The notes: generated by a model not told the origin, from the letters alone. Positions 29,851 through 38,485 are shown, numbered from the stretch's first letter. The stretch is 64,000 nt of DNA from Burkholderiales bacterium 39-55-53 (GCA_002282445.1 NCJK01000001.1:558001-622000); one strand, 5' to 3'. Numbers and translations: made by a program.

Positions 29851-31326
29851 TTAAAGGTCTTCGACCCGACCTTCAGCATCCACGCGGTAGCAGCGCACAT
29901 CCAAATTGAATACCTCTGGTTTCACAATGGACGTCCCCATCAGCATGCGGGCGCATTCTTGGATGCCTTCTGGAATCGAGGGGTGCGGGAAGATCAGCTC
30001 GGCCAAATGCTCGATGCCAATGTCCATCGAGATCATCAGCGCCACCGCCATGATGGTGCTTGACGCATGTGGCCCCATCACGCGCATGCCCAAAATCTTC
30101 ATGTCGTCGTCGTCCGACACCAAGATTTTGAAGAAGCCGTCGAGCTTGTGCATGGCCAAAGCACGGTTGACGTAGCGGTAATGCATGATGGCAATGCGAT
30201 ACGGAATCTTCTTCTTGCGGGCTTGCGTCTCATTCAAACCGACCGACGCCACCTCGGGGTTCAAGAACATGATGGTGGAAATGTTTTCGTACACCAGCTC
30301 GCGTTTGGGGCTGCCAAACATGCGCTCCACAGCATGGCGGCCTTCGAGCTCGCCCACGTTCACCAATGAAATGTCTGCCGTGAAATCACCCACCGCGTAA
30401 ATATTGGGCACATTCGAGCGGGTGTGCTCGTCGTCAATACAGCCACGTTCGTTCAGCGCCACACCAGCGGCTTCGAGGCCCAGGTTCTCGCAATTGGAGA
30501 CTCGGCCCACAGAAATCAAAGCTTTCTCGACGGTGTGGGTTTCTTTGCGGCCATCTTTGAAACTGAGCACGTACTCGACCTTGCCGTCGACGATGCTCAT
30601 TTTTTCTAAAGATGCGCCATGGTGAATGACCGCCCCGTTGTCTTCCAAGTTGGCCGCCACTGCATGTGAAATGTCTTCGTCTTCGAAGGGCAAGATGCGT
30701 TCTTCTTTGTCAATCAAGAACACCTTGGTTTTGCCAAAGTTCGAAAAGATGGTGGCAAATTCACAACCAATCACACCCGCACCCAAGATCACGATGCTCT
30801 TAGGGAAGTCAGGTAAAGAAGACACGCCATCGCTGGTGAGGATGATCTTTTCGTCGATCGGGATGTGGGGTAAATAACGTGGGCGGCTACCCACCGCCAT
30901 CACGGTGTTGTCAGCCCAAATGGTTTGACTTTGGCCTTCGCTATCAGTGATACCAATTTCGTTTTTGGAGGCAAATTTGGCGTGCCCTTTGAAGAACGTC
31001 AGCCGCCCCGTTTTTTCAAAATAGGAGATTTGCTTTTTGAGCTGCACATGCTTCTCAGCCACGGCGCGATGCGCTTGGTGCATGACGCTGGAGAAATGCA
31101 CTTCCGAGTCATAGACGGTGTAACCCAAGTTGGTATTGCGCGTGAGTTGGTAACTCTCCGACAGCTCCCAAAGGGTTTTGGATGACAGCGCGCCATCAAA
31201 AATGCCTGCGCCGCCCACCTTGTTGCGCTCGACCAGCGCCACACGTTTGCCAAAGTCGAGGGCACGCATGGCTGCCGCAAAACCGGACGGACCGGCACCA
31301 ATCACGCAGAGGTCAAACTTTTCCAA
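29851..31326 (-). CDS. Lipoamide-dehydrogenase-like flavoprotein lacking the redox-active disulfide
   Basis: A 491-residue pyridine nucleotide-disulfide oxidoreductase fold protein. The FAD motif GAGPSG (10-15), the NAD motif GAGVIGCEFATIFSNFG and the second FAD motif NIYAVGDF are intact, and the C-terminal dimerisation domain keeps FPHPSIPE (the His-Glu pair). But the usual C-x4-C active site is replaced: the expected cysteines are Gly41 and Ala46 in VGGAGIFDGALSSKT. It should bind FAD and NAD(P) but cannot cycle a dithiol there; it may act as a transhydrogenase-like or novel reductase. It sits between hiuH and xdhA in the purine cluster, with AT-richer sequence. Confidence 0.8.
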   Translation of the reverse strand: MEKFDLCVIGAGPSGFAAAMRALDFGKRVALVERNKVGGAGIFDGALSSKTLWELSESYQLTRNTNLGYTVYDSEVHFSSVMHQAHRAVAEKHVQLKKQISYFEKTGRLTFFKGHAKFASKNEIGITDSEGQSQTIWADNTVMAVGSRPRYLPHIPIDEKIILTSDGVSSLPDFPKSIVILGAGVIGCEFATIFSNFGKTKVFLIDKEERILPFEDEDISHAVAANLEDNGAVIHHGASLEKMSIVDGKVEYVLSFKDGRKETHTVEKALISVGRVSNCENLGLEAAGVALNERGCIDDEHTRSNVPNIYAVGDFTADISLVNVGELEGRHAVERMFGSPKRELVYENISTIMFLNPEVASVGLNETQARKKKIPYRIAIMHYRYVNRALAMHKLDGFFKILVSDDDDMKILGMRVMGPHASSTIMAVALMISMDIGIEHLAELIFPHPSIPEGIQECARMLMGTSIVKPEVFNLDVRCYRVDAEGRVEDL

Positions 31327-31336
31327 GGCGAATCTC

Positions 31337-31371
31337 CAATAACGGCTAAATTGATTTATTTGCCATTATTG
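31337..31371. repeat. Inverted repeat upstream of the disulfide-less oxidoreductase gene
   Basis: CAATAACGGC and GCCATTATTG pair at 9 of 10 positions around a 15-base AT-rich spacer. It lies 10-45 bases before the start codon, so it could be an operator or a leader hairpin. No known factor is recognised. Confidence 0.4.
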
Positions 31372-31425
31372 GTGATGTTGATGCATTTAAAGGAAAGTTT
31401 GACGGGGGTTACCCGTAAACGCAGC

Positions 31426-31782
31426 TTATGACCCGCGGTAAGTCGAGTAGCTCCAAGGGCTGACCAACAAAGGCACGTGGTAGTGCTGGTCGGTGTGGGC
31501 CACGCCAAAGTCAAGGCTGACGTGATTCAAGAAATTGGGCTCAGGCAATTCAACGTGCTTGGAGGCAAAGTAGCCCTTCACATCAAACACCAAGCGGTAA
31601 GTGCCTTTTTTCAAGCTGTCGTTGTCATACAGTGGGCCGTCGGGGTTGCGGCCATCGTGGTTCAGCGTGAACGACTTGACCAAGGTGGCGTGGCCATCCT
31701 CGGTGGTGGTGAACAACGACACTTTCATGCCAGCTGCTGGGCCACCGTGCATGGTGTCTAAAACGTGTGTGCTCAATCCCAT
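31426..31782 (-). CDS. hiuH: 5-Hydroxyisourate hydrolase
   Basis: A 118-residue transthyretin-like hydrolase that opens 5-hydroxyisourate, the product of PuuD, to OHCU. It starts MGLSTHVLDTMHG and ends in the C-terminal YRGS that marks HIU hydrolases as opposed to transthyretin; HVPLLVSPW is also present. The start at 31782 fits the family; a longer frame continues upstream but lies antisense to the GntR gene. It is divergent from gntR with a TGTATACA site between. Confidence 0.95.
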   Translation of the reverse strand: MGLSTHVLDTMHGGPAAGMKVSLFTTTEDGHATLVKSFTLNHDGRNPDGPLYDNDSLKKGTYRLVFDVKGYFASKHVELPEPNFLNHVSLDFGVAHTDQHYHVPLLVSPWSYSTYRGS

Positions 31783-31826
31783 GAAATGCTCCGAAAATAT
31801 TGGCGACCGACTTGGTCGACTGAAAG

Positions 31827-31834
31827 TGTATACA
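31827..31834. promoter_or_regulatory. TGTATACA operator candidate, hiuH/gntR intergenic region
   Basis: TGTATACA, extended by AGTGTATACAATT, sits 44 bases before hiuH and 54 bases before the GntR gene. This location next to a FadR-type GntR gene suggests autoregulation and makes that protein the first choice as the binder of all the sites. Confidence 0.65.
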
Positions 31835-31888
31835 ATTTTTTCATTTGGGTCTATCATCAGACTCAAGTGAATTTGCCGGAGACCCGAA

Positions 31889-32557
31889 ATGGACAGCTCA
31901 ACCGCCACCCGCAGCATTGTGGACGCCCTCACCAAAGCCATTGTGGAGCACCGCCTGCACCCCGGCACCAAATTGGCCGAGCAAAAATTGGCCGACCACT
32001 TTGGCGTGTCGCGCACCCTCATTCGCCAAGCGCTGTTCCAGCTGGTGCAAAAGCGCCTCATCCGCATGGAGCCCGCACGCGGTGCGTTTGTGGCCACGCC
32101 CTCCTCCGACGAAGCCCGCCAAGTGTTTGCCGTGCGCCGAATGATTGAGGTCGAGATGACGCGCAATTTTGTACGCAACGTCACCCCCGCACAAATCAAA
32201 GCCCTCAAAGAACACGTGGCCGAAGAGAAAGCCGCCGTCTTGCGCGGCGATGTAGCAGGCCGCACCGACTTGCTGGGCGACTTCCATGTGCGCATGGCCG
32301 AGCTGATGGGCAACGATGTGCTTGCGCAAATTTTGGGCGAGCTCATTTCACGCTGCGCCCTCATCACCCTGATGTACCAAAGCAGCAACGCCGCCGAACA
32401 CTCGGCCGAAGAACACGCCGAAATCTTGAAAGCCATCGCCGACAAAGACGAAGACTTGGCCGTCAAGCTGATGGACCAACACTTGCGCAACGTGGAAGAA
32501 GGCTTGGCCCTCGACCGCAAAGTGCCCAGCAACGACATCGCGATGGCGTTGGCCTAA
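31889..32557 (+). CDS. GntR-family (FCD) regulator, probable purine-catabolism regulator
   Basis: A 222-residue regulator. The N-terminal winged helix (RSIVDALTKAIVEHRLHPGT, KLADHFGVSRTLIRQALFQL) is followed by an all-helical FCD ligand-binding domain from about residue 75 (ARQVFAVRRMIEVEM; FHVRMAELMGN, SAEEHAEIL) that in this subfamily binds a metal and small organic acids. It is first in a plus-strand run with puuE, the fusion enzyme and the M20 hydrolase. The recurring TGTATACA motif suits its subfamily. Ligand unknown; allantoin-type intermediates or urate are plausible. Confidence 0.9.
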   Translation: MDSSTATRSIVDALTKAIVEHRLHPGTKLAEQKLADHFGVSRTLIRQALFQLVQKRLIRMEPARGAFVATPSSDEARQVFAVRRMIEVEMTRNFVRNVTPAQIKALKEHVAEEKAAVLRGDVAGRTDLLGDFHVRMAELMGNDVLAQILGELISRCALITLMYQSSNAAEHSAEEHAEILKAIADKDEDLAVKLMDQHLRNVEEGLALDRKVPSNDIAMALA

Positions 32558-32590
32558 GCGCTTGCGCTTATTCAAATACGGAGATATTGC

Positions 32591-33562
32591 ATGTCAAACC
32601 CCAACGCCACTTACGACAGCACCGCCGCTTACCCACGTGACCTCGTGGGCTACGGCCGCCAAGTGCCCCACGCGCAATGGCCCAACCAAGCCCGCATTGC
32701 GGTGCAGTTTGTACTGAACTACGAAGAAGGCGGCGAAAACGCCACCGTGCACGGCGACGCCGGCAGCGAGATGTTTTTGAGCGAAATGTTCAACCCGCCC
32801 AGCTTTCCTGACCGCCACCTGAGCATGGAAGGCATTTACGAATACGGTTCACGCGTGGGCGTGTGGCGCATCTTGCGCGAGTTTGAAAAACGCGGCTTGC
32901 CACTCACCGTGTTTGGCGTGAGCATGGCGCTCGAACGTCACCCCGAACTCACCGCTGCGTTTGTAGAACTGGGCCACGAAATTGCCTGCCACGGCTACCG
33001 CTGGATCAACTACCAAACCACCGACGAAGCCACAGAGCGTGCGCACATGAACAAAGGCATCGAGATCATCGAACGCCTCACCCACACCACGCATGGCAAC
33101 AGCATCCATGGCGCAGGCTGGTACACCGGCCGCGACAGCCCCAACACCCGCCGCCTTGTGGCCGACCACGGTGGCTTTGAATACGACAGCGACTACTACG
33201 GCGAAGACCTGCCCTTTTGGATGAAGGTCAAAAAAACCAATGGCGACGTCGTGCCCCAGCTCGTCGTGCCCTACACCCTCGACTGCAACGACATGCGCTT
33301 TGCCCTGCCCCAAGGCTTTAGCCAAGCGGAAGACTTCTTTGTCTATTTACGCGACAGCTTTGATGCGCTGTATGCCGAGGGTGACGAAGCACCCAAGATG
33401 ATGAGCATCGGCATGCACTGCCGTTTGCTGGGCAAGCCCGGCCGCATCGTGGCATTGCAAAAATTCTTAGACCACATCGCCAAACACGACCGTGTGTGGG
33501 TGGCCCGCCGCATCGACATCGCGCGCCATTGGAAACAAGTACATCCGTACAGCGGCAACTAA
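32591..33562 (+). CDS. puuE: Allantoinase PuuE (polysaccharide-deacetylase fold)
   Basis: A 323-residue enzyme hydrolysing allantoin to allantoate without the classical amidohydrolase fold. It starts with YPRDLVGYGRQVPHAQWPNQ and shows the family features FVLNYEEGGENATVHGD, EIACHGYRWINY and HGNSIHGAGWYTGR. It lies 33 bases after the GntR gene and 15 bases before the fusion gene in one operon. Confidence 0.95.
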   Translation: MSNPNATYDSTAAYPRDLVGYGRQVPHAQWPNQARIAVQFVLNYEEGGENATVHGDAGSEMFLSEMFNPPSFPDRHLSMEGIYEYGSRVGVWRILREFEKRGLPLTVFGVSMALERHPELTAAFVELGHEIACHGYRWINYQTTDEATERAHMNKGIEIIERLTHTTHGNSIHGAGWYTGRDSPNTRRLVADHGGFEYDSDYYGEDLPFWMKVKKTNGDVVPQLVVPYTLDCNDMRFALPQGFSQAEDFFVYLRDSFDALYAEGDEAPKMMSIGMHCRLLGKPGRIVALQKFLDHIAKHDRVWVARRIDIARHWKQVHPYSGN

Positions 33563-33577
33563 ACGCAGGACATCCCC

Positions 33578-35362
33578 ATGAGCACCATCACGCTGAACCA
33601 AATCAACACCCTGCCCCGCGCTGAGGCTGCGGCCTTGCTGAGCGGTTTGTACGAACACTCCGATTGGATTGCCGAGCAAGCCTTAGACGCACGCCCTTTT
33701 GCATCCGCCGCCGCGCTTAAACACGCCATGGTGAAGGTGCTGGAAAAAGCAGGCCGTGCACCCCAGCTCGCCTTGGTGCGGGCCCACCCTGAGTTGGCAG
33801 GCAAAGCGATGGTGAGCAAAAGCCTCACCGCTGAATCGACCAACGAACAAACCAAAGCGGGCCTGACCAACTGCACACCCGAAGAGTTTGCACACATCCA
33901 GCAGCTCAACGCCAGCTACAACGCCAAGTTTGGTTTCCCGTTCATCTTGGCCGTGCGCGGCCCGCGTGGTTCTGGCCTGAACAAGCAGCAGATCATCAGC
34001 ACCTTTGAGCGCCGCCTGCACAACCACCCCGACTACGAACTGGCTGAGTGTTTGCGCAATATCCACCGCATCGTAGAGATTCGCCTCAACGACAAGCTGG
34101 GCTACGAACCCGCGCTGGGCCACGAGGTGTGGGACTGGCACGAATGGCTGGCCCAATTCAGCGATGTGGGTGCGATGAACAAACACGCACCGCACACAGC
34201 ACGCGAAGAGCTCACCGTCACCTACCTGACCGACGCACACCTGAAATGCGCCCGCACGATTGAACTGGGCATGAAAGCCTGCGGCTTTGATGAGGTGCAC
34301 ATCGACGCCGTGGGCAACGTGGTGGGTGTTTACAAAGCTTCATCTGCTCACGCTAAAACTTTGATGACCGGTTCGCACTACGACACCGTGCGCAACGGCG
34401 GCAAATACGACGGGCGCTTGGGCATCTTTGTGCCCATGGCCTGCGTGCGCGAGCTGGCCCGTGCGGGCAAGCGTTTGCCCTTCAACCTCGAAGTGGTGGC
34501 CTTTGCCGAAGAAGAAGGCCAACGCTACAAAGCCACCTTCCTCGGCTCTGGCGCTTTGGTGGGCGACTTTAAACACGAGTGGCTGGACCAAAAAGATGCA
34601 GACGGCATCACGATGCGCCAAGCCATGAAGCACGCAGGTTTGAACATCAACGACATTCCTAAACTCACACGCAACGCGGCCGAGTATTTGGGCTTTGTGG
34701 AAGTGCACATCGAACAAGGCCCTGTGCTGAACGAGCTCGACATTCCACTGGGCGTGGTCACCTCCATCAACGGCAGCGTGCGTTTTGTGGGCGAAGTGGT
34801 GGGCATGGCTAGCCATGCAGGCACGACGCCGATGGATCGCCGCCGCGACGCTGCTACTTCTGTATCCGAGCTTGCGTTGTACGTTGAAAAGCGCGCTGCC
34901 CAACAACCTAACTTGGTGGGCACCATCGGCATGCTCACTGTGCCCAATGGCTCCATCAACGTAGTGCCCGGCCGCTGCCAATTCAGCCTTGACCTACGAG
35001 CCACTACCAATGAATTGCGCGACAGCCTGATGCACGATGTGCTGGCAGAACTCAAAGCCATTTGCGAGCGCCGTGGCCTGCACTACACCCTCGAAGAAAC
35101 CATGCGCGCCAGCGCCGCACCGAGCGACACCAAGCTGCAAGCCGCTTGGGAAAACGCCGTGCAAAGCTTGGGCGTGCCTGTGTTCCACCTGCCCAGCGGC
35201 GCAGGCCACGACGCGATGAAACTGCACGAAGTCATGCCCCAAGCCATGTTGTTTGTGCGCGGCCAAAACGCCGGCATCAGCCACAACCCGCTTGAATCGA
35301 CAACGAGCGACGACATGCAACTGTGCGTCGACGCCTTCATGCACTTACTGCACAACTTATAA
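33578..35362 (+). CDS. OHCU decarboxylase-allantoate amidohydrolase fusion
   Basis: A 594-residue fusion. Residues about 1-165 form the UraD domain (AHPELAGKA, the FGFPFILAVRG segment and the helix with RLHNHPDYEL) that decarboxylates OHCU to S-allantoin. Residues about 180-594 form the AllC/M20-family amidohydrolase with GSHYDTVRNGGKYDG (first metal ligands), EEEGQRY and a C-terminal GAGHDAM. The same fusion is known from other proteobacteria. It would supply the step before PuuE and the step after it. Confidence 0.93.
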   Translation: MSTITLNQINTLPRAEAAALLSGLYEHSDWIAEQALDARPFASAAALKHAMVKVLEKAGRAPQLALVRAHPELAGKAMVSKSLTAESTNEQTKAGLTNCTPEEFAHIQQLNASYNAKFGFPFILAVRGPRGSGLNKQQIISTFERRLHNHPDYELAECLRNIHRIVEIRLNDKLGYEPALGHEVWDWHEWLAQFSDVGAMNKHAPHTAREELTVTYLTDAHLKCARTIELGMKACGFDEVHIDAVGNVVGVYKASSAHAKTLMTGSHYDTVRNGGKYDGRLGIFVPMACVRELARAGKRLPFNLEVVAFAEEEGQRYKATFLGSGALVGDFKHEWLDQKDADGITMRQAMKHAGLNINDIPKLTRNAAEYLGFVEVHIEQGPVLNELDIPLGVVTSINGSVRFVGEVVGMASHAGTTPMDRRRDAATSVSELALYVEKRAAQQPNLVGTIGMLTVPNGSINVVPGRCQFSLDLRATTNELRDSLMHDVLAELKAICERRGLHYTLEETMRASAAPSDTKLQAAWENAVQSLGVPVFHLPSGAGHDAMKLHEVMPQAMLFVRGQNAGISHNPLESTTSDDMQLCVDAFMHLLHNL

Positions 35363-35372
35363 GAGACACACC

Positions 35373-36623
35373 ATGAGCCAAACCCAATACGCCCAACTCG
35401 ACGCTTGGATCGACGCGCACTTTGACGAGCAAGTGAAGTTCTTGCAAGCCTTGGTGCAAGTCCCCACAGACACCCCGCCCGGCAACAACGCCCCCCACGC
35501 CGAGCGCACCGCCGAGTTGCTGCACAGCTTTGGCTACGAGGCCGAAAAACACGCCGTGCCTGCTGACGAGATGAAAGCCTATGGTTTGGAAAGCATCACC
35601 AACCTCATCGTGCGCCGCAAGTTTGCCGATGGCGGCAAGACCATTGCCCTCAACGCACACGGCGATGTGGTCCCTCCAGGCGAAGGCTGGACACACAAGC
35701 CCTACGGCGCTGAGATTGAAAACGGTGCGATGTACGGCCGCGCCACGGCTGTCAGCAAGAGCGACTTCTCCACCTTCACCTTTGCCACACGCGCACTCGA
35801 ATCACTCGGCCTTCCATTAAAAGGCGGCGTTGAACTTCACTTCACTTACGACGAAGAATTTGGCGGCGAAAAAGGCCCAGGCTGGTTGCTGGCTCACGGT
35901 CTGACCAAACCCGATTTGATGATTGCCGCGGGCTTTAGCTACCAAGTGGTCACCGCGCACAACGGCTGCTTGCAAATGGAAGTCACCGTGCAAGGCGAAA
36001 TGGCCCACGCCGCCATTCCCGACAGCGGCACTGATGCCCTGCAAGGCGCGGTGCACATCCTGAACGCCCTGCACTCGCTCAATGAGGGATACAAACAAAC
36101 CACCTCGAAGATCGAAGGCATCACCCACCCGTACCTCAACGTGGGCCAAATCACAGGCGGGACCAACACCAACGTCGTGCCCGGCAAAGTCGTGTTTAAA
36201 CTCGACCGCCGCATGATTCCCGAAGAGAACCCCGTTGAAGTGGAAGCGTCCATTCGCAAAACCATCGAAGACGCAGCCGCTTCATTCAACCCACCACGTG
36301 GTGGCAAGCAACTCAAGGTCGACATCAAACGCCTCTTGCTGGCCAAGGCCATGGTTCCGCTGGCTGGCAACAAGCCTTTGGTCGACGCCATCCAAAAACA
36401 CGGCGAGCACATGTTTGGCGAACCCATCCCCGCTGTGGGCACGCCGCTTTACACCGATGTGCGTTTGTATGTGGCACAGGGCATTCCGGGCGTCATCTAC
36501 GGCGCAGGACCTCGCACGGTGCTAGAGAGCCACGCCAAGCGCAACGATGAGCGTGTGATGCTGGAGGATGTGCGTCGGGCGACCAAAGTGGTGGCACGCA
36601 CTCTCTTGGATTTGTTGAGCTAA
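35373..36623 (+). CDS. M20-family peptidase/amidohydrolase, possible late step of purine degradation
   Basis: A 416-residue zinc hydrolase of the ArgE/DapE/ACY1 type. Metal ligands occur in LNAHGDVV (about 92) and YDEEFGGEKG; the dimerisation domain with MAHAAIPDSGTDAL lies in the middle. The start at 35373 is 10 bases after the fusion gene stop. It belongs to the operon, and the S-ureidoglycine/ureidoglycolate-hydrolysing function is otherwise not seen in the window, so it is a candidate. It is more similar in motifs to peptidases than to plant ureidoglycolate hydrolases, so another dipeptide-like substrate is possible. Confidence 0.8.
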   Translation: MSQTQYAQLDAWIDAHFDEQVKFLQALVQVPTDTPPGNNAPHAERTAELLHSFGYEAEKHAVPADEMKAYGLESITNLIVRRKFADGGKTIALNAHGDVVPPGEGWTHKPYGAEIENGAMYGRATAVSKSDFSTFTFATRALESLGLPLKGGVELHFTYDEEFGGEKGPGWLLAHGLTKPDLMIAAGFSYQVVTAHNGCLQMEVTVQGEMAHAAIPDSGTDALQGAVHILNALHSLNEGYKQTTSKIEGITHPYLNVGQITGGTNTNVVPGKVVFKLDRRMIPEENPVEVEASIRKTIEDAAASFNPPRGGKQLKVDIKRLLLAKAMVPLAGNKPLVDAIQKHGEHMFGEPIPAVGTPLYTDVRLYVAQGIPGVIYGAGPRTVLESHAKRNDERVMLEDVRRATKVVARTLLDLLS

Positions 36624-36660
36624 CGTTTTTTGCGCTTGTAAGGGACTCACTCCGGAAAGG

Positions 36661-36851
36661 GTGAGAGACATAGAAGCGACGGCTTCCTCATGCTGGAGTA
36701 CCAGAAATCGTCAGCCGCCACTCCTATGTCTCTCACTGTCTGGGTTTGAAATATTGCTCGCCGCAGTCTGTAGGCGGAGGCAGTGGGCAGGTGACGATTT
36801 CTGGTACTCCAGCATGAGGAACCTGCCCACTGCCTTCGCCTGCAGCGAGCC
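36661..36851. repeat. Two facing hairpins with a shared 30-base inverted repeat
   Basis: Between the M20 gene and the permease gene lie two stem-loops. The first has a perfect 13-bp stem (36661-36673 with 36724-36736). The second has a 15-bp perfect stem (36778-36792 with 36821-36835), extended by mismatched arms to 36757 and 36851. The apical portions are perfect reverse complements over 30 bases (36684-36713 and 36792-36821). The stems differ while the loops are the same in opposite orientation, so this looks like two inverted copies of a small element, or a large folded leader. This accounts for most of the 325-base gap between genes. Confidence 0.7.
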
Positions 36852-36907
36852 CAGCAAAAACTAACTCAAAAAATAGGGTTTTTCCGTAAAACACTGCCCA
36901 CAAATTT

Positions 36908-36915
36908 TGTATACA
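36908..36915. promoter_or_regulatory. TGTATACA operator candidate upstream of the NCS2 permease
   Basis: TTTTGTATACAG lies 33 bases before the permease start and is followed at once by TTTTGTATGC, a half-similar second copy. This is in the position of a repressor site overlapping a promoter. Confidence 0.6.
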
Positions 36916-36948
36916 GTTTTGTATGCGAAAAATCCAACAGGAGAAATG

Positions 36949-38436
36949 ATGACTCAATCCACCCATCCCGTCGACGAACGCTTGCCCAATGGCAAGCTCG
37001 CCGCTCTCGGCTTGCAACACGTGCTCGTCATGTATGCAGGTGCTGTTGCAGTGCCACTCATCGTGGGCCGCGCTTTGAAGCTCAGCCCAGAACAAGTGGC
37101 GATGCTCATCTCTGCTGACTTGTTTGTGTGTGGCTTGGTCACGCTCATCCAGTCTTGGGGCGCTACCCAATGGTTTGGCATTCGCTTGCCCGTCATGATG
37201 GGTGTCACTTTTGCTGCCGTCGCCCCCATGGTGGCCATGGCCGGCTCTAACCCTGGCGATGCTGGGGCTCAACTCATCTTTGGCTCCATCATTGGCGCAG
37301 GTGCTATCTCTATCGTCATTGCACCGATGGTCAGCCGCATGCTGCGGTTTTTCCCGCCCGTCGTGACAGGCACCATCATCACCGTCATCGGTATCAGCTT
37401 GATGCGCATTGGCATCAACTGGATCTTTGGTAACCCCTTCGGTCCCACAGCCCCATCCATCGTCAACCCAGAGCACGCCAAGTGGCTGGCTGACGCTGCG
37501 GCGGCTGCTTCTGCCCCCGGCTCTACGCTGGCTGCTGTGCCTAAAGATTTGGCCTTGGTCGCCAAAATACCGAACCCCAAATACGCCGACCTCACAGGCG
37601 TGGGCATTGCCGCTTTGGTACTGGTCTCTATCTTGATGATCTCTAAGTTCGCCAAAGGCTTCATCGCCAACATCTCGGTGCTCTTGGGCATCGTCATCGG
37701 TGGCATCGTGGCCACCAGCTTCGGGCTGATGAACTTTGACAAAGTGGGCAAAGCCGATTGGTTTGGCTTCGTCACACCCTTCCAGTTTGGTATGCCTGTG
37801 TTTGACCCCGTGCTCATCCTCACCATGACCTTGGTCATGATCGTGGTCATGATCGAATCCACCGGCATGTTCTTGGCCTTGGGCGAGATGACCGACCGCC
37901 ATGTGGACCGCGCCGCACTCACCCGTGGTTTGCGCACCGATGGTTTGGGCACGCTGATTGGCGGCATCTTCAACACCTTCCCCTACACCAGCTTCTCGCA
38001 AAACGTGGGTCTCGTGGCCGTCACTGGCGTCAAGAGCCGCTTTGTGTGCGTGGCCGGCGGCATCATCTTGATCGTCTTGGGTGTGATTCCTAAGATGGCT
38101 GCTTTGGTTGAGTCCTTGCCCACCGTCGTCTTAGGTGGCGCTGGCTTGGTGATGTTTGGCATGGTGGCAGCCACCGGCATTCGCATCTTGGGCAGCGTGG
38201 ACTTCAAGAACAACCGCTTCAACAGTTTGGTGGTGGCCATCTCCATCGGTATCGGCATGATTCCGCTGATCGCCCCTAACTTCAAGCAATGGATGCCACA
38301 CGGTTTGCACCCACTGATTGAGTCCGGCATCTTGTTGGCTTCTATCTCTGCTGTGTTGTTGAACCTGTTCTTCAACGGTGCATCAGCCGACGACTCGGCC
38401 GCTGTGCAAGCTGCCAAACAAGCAGACGCCCACTAA
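36949..38436 (+). CDS. NCS2-family purine (xanthine/urate) permease
   Basis: A 495-residue inner-membrane symporter with about 14 helices of the UraA/XanP family. The family motif VIESTGMFLALGEMTDR (helix 10) and the following NTFPYTSFSQNVGL are complete. Such residues are typical of xanthine/urate members rather than uracil ones, and the location in the purine regulon supports this. RBS AGGAG precedes; the ATG at 36946 is an alternative start. A terminator follows at 38460. Confidence 0.9.
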   Translation: MTQSTHPVDERLPNGKLAALGLQHVLVMYAGAVAVPLIVGRALKLSPEQVAMLISADLFVCGLVTLIQSWGATQWFGIRLPVMMGVTFAAVAPMVAMAGSNPGDAGAQLIFGSIIGAGAISIVIAPMVSRMLRFFPPVVTGTIITVIGISLMRIGINWIFGNPFGPTAPSIVNPEHAKWLADAAAAASAPGSTLAAVPKDLALVAKIPNPKYADLTGVGIAALVLVSILMISKFAKGFIANISVLLGIVIGGIVATSFGLMNFDKVGKADWFGFVTPFQFGMPVFDPVLILTMTLVMIVVMIESTGMFLALGEMTDRHVDRAALTRGLRTDGLGTLIGGIFNTFPYTSFSQNVGLVAVTGVKSRFVCVAGGIILIVLGVIPKMAALVESLPTVVLGGAGLVMFGMVAATGIRILGSVDFKNNRFNSLVVAISIGIGMIPLIAPNFKQWMPHGLHPLIESGILLASISAVLLNLFFNGASADDSAAVQAAKQADAH

Positions 38437-38459
38437 GCCTTAGACACCTTGGTGACTTC

Positions 38460-38485
38460 AAAGGCCCGCTTTGGCGGGCCTTTTT
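38460..38485 (+). terminator. Rho-independent terminator after the NCS2 permease
   Basis: AAAGGCCCGC and GCGGGCCTTT form a 10-bp stem around a short TTTG loop, with five T at the 3' end. Confidence 0.9.

Noticed and set aside
31783-32538. N-terminal extension of hiuH in frame to 32538
   Set aside because: The extension is antisense to the GntR gene, and the 118-residue form has the correct family length, start and end.
36661-36851. Short CRISPR array
   Set aside because: There are only two copies, inverted with respect to each other and without regular spacers; no cas genes are present.
36733-38001. A 422-codon frame on the minus strand antisense to the NCS2 permease
   Set aside because: It is rich in His, Asp and Gly with no hydrophobic pattern, as expected of the antisense shadow of a GC-biased gene; the permease frame has clear motifs.
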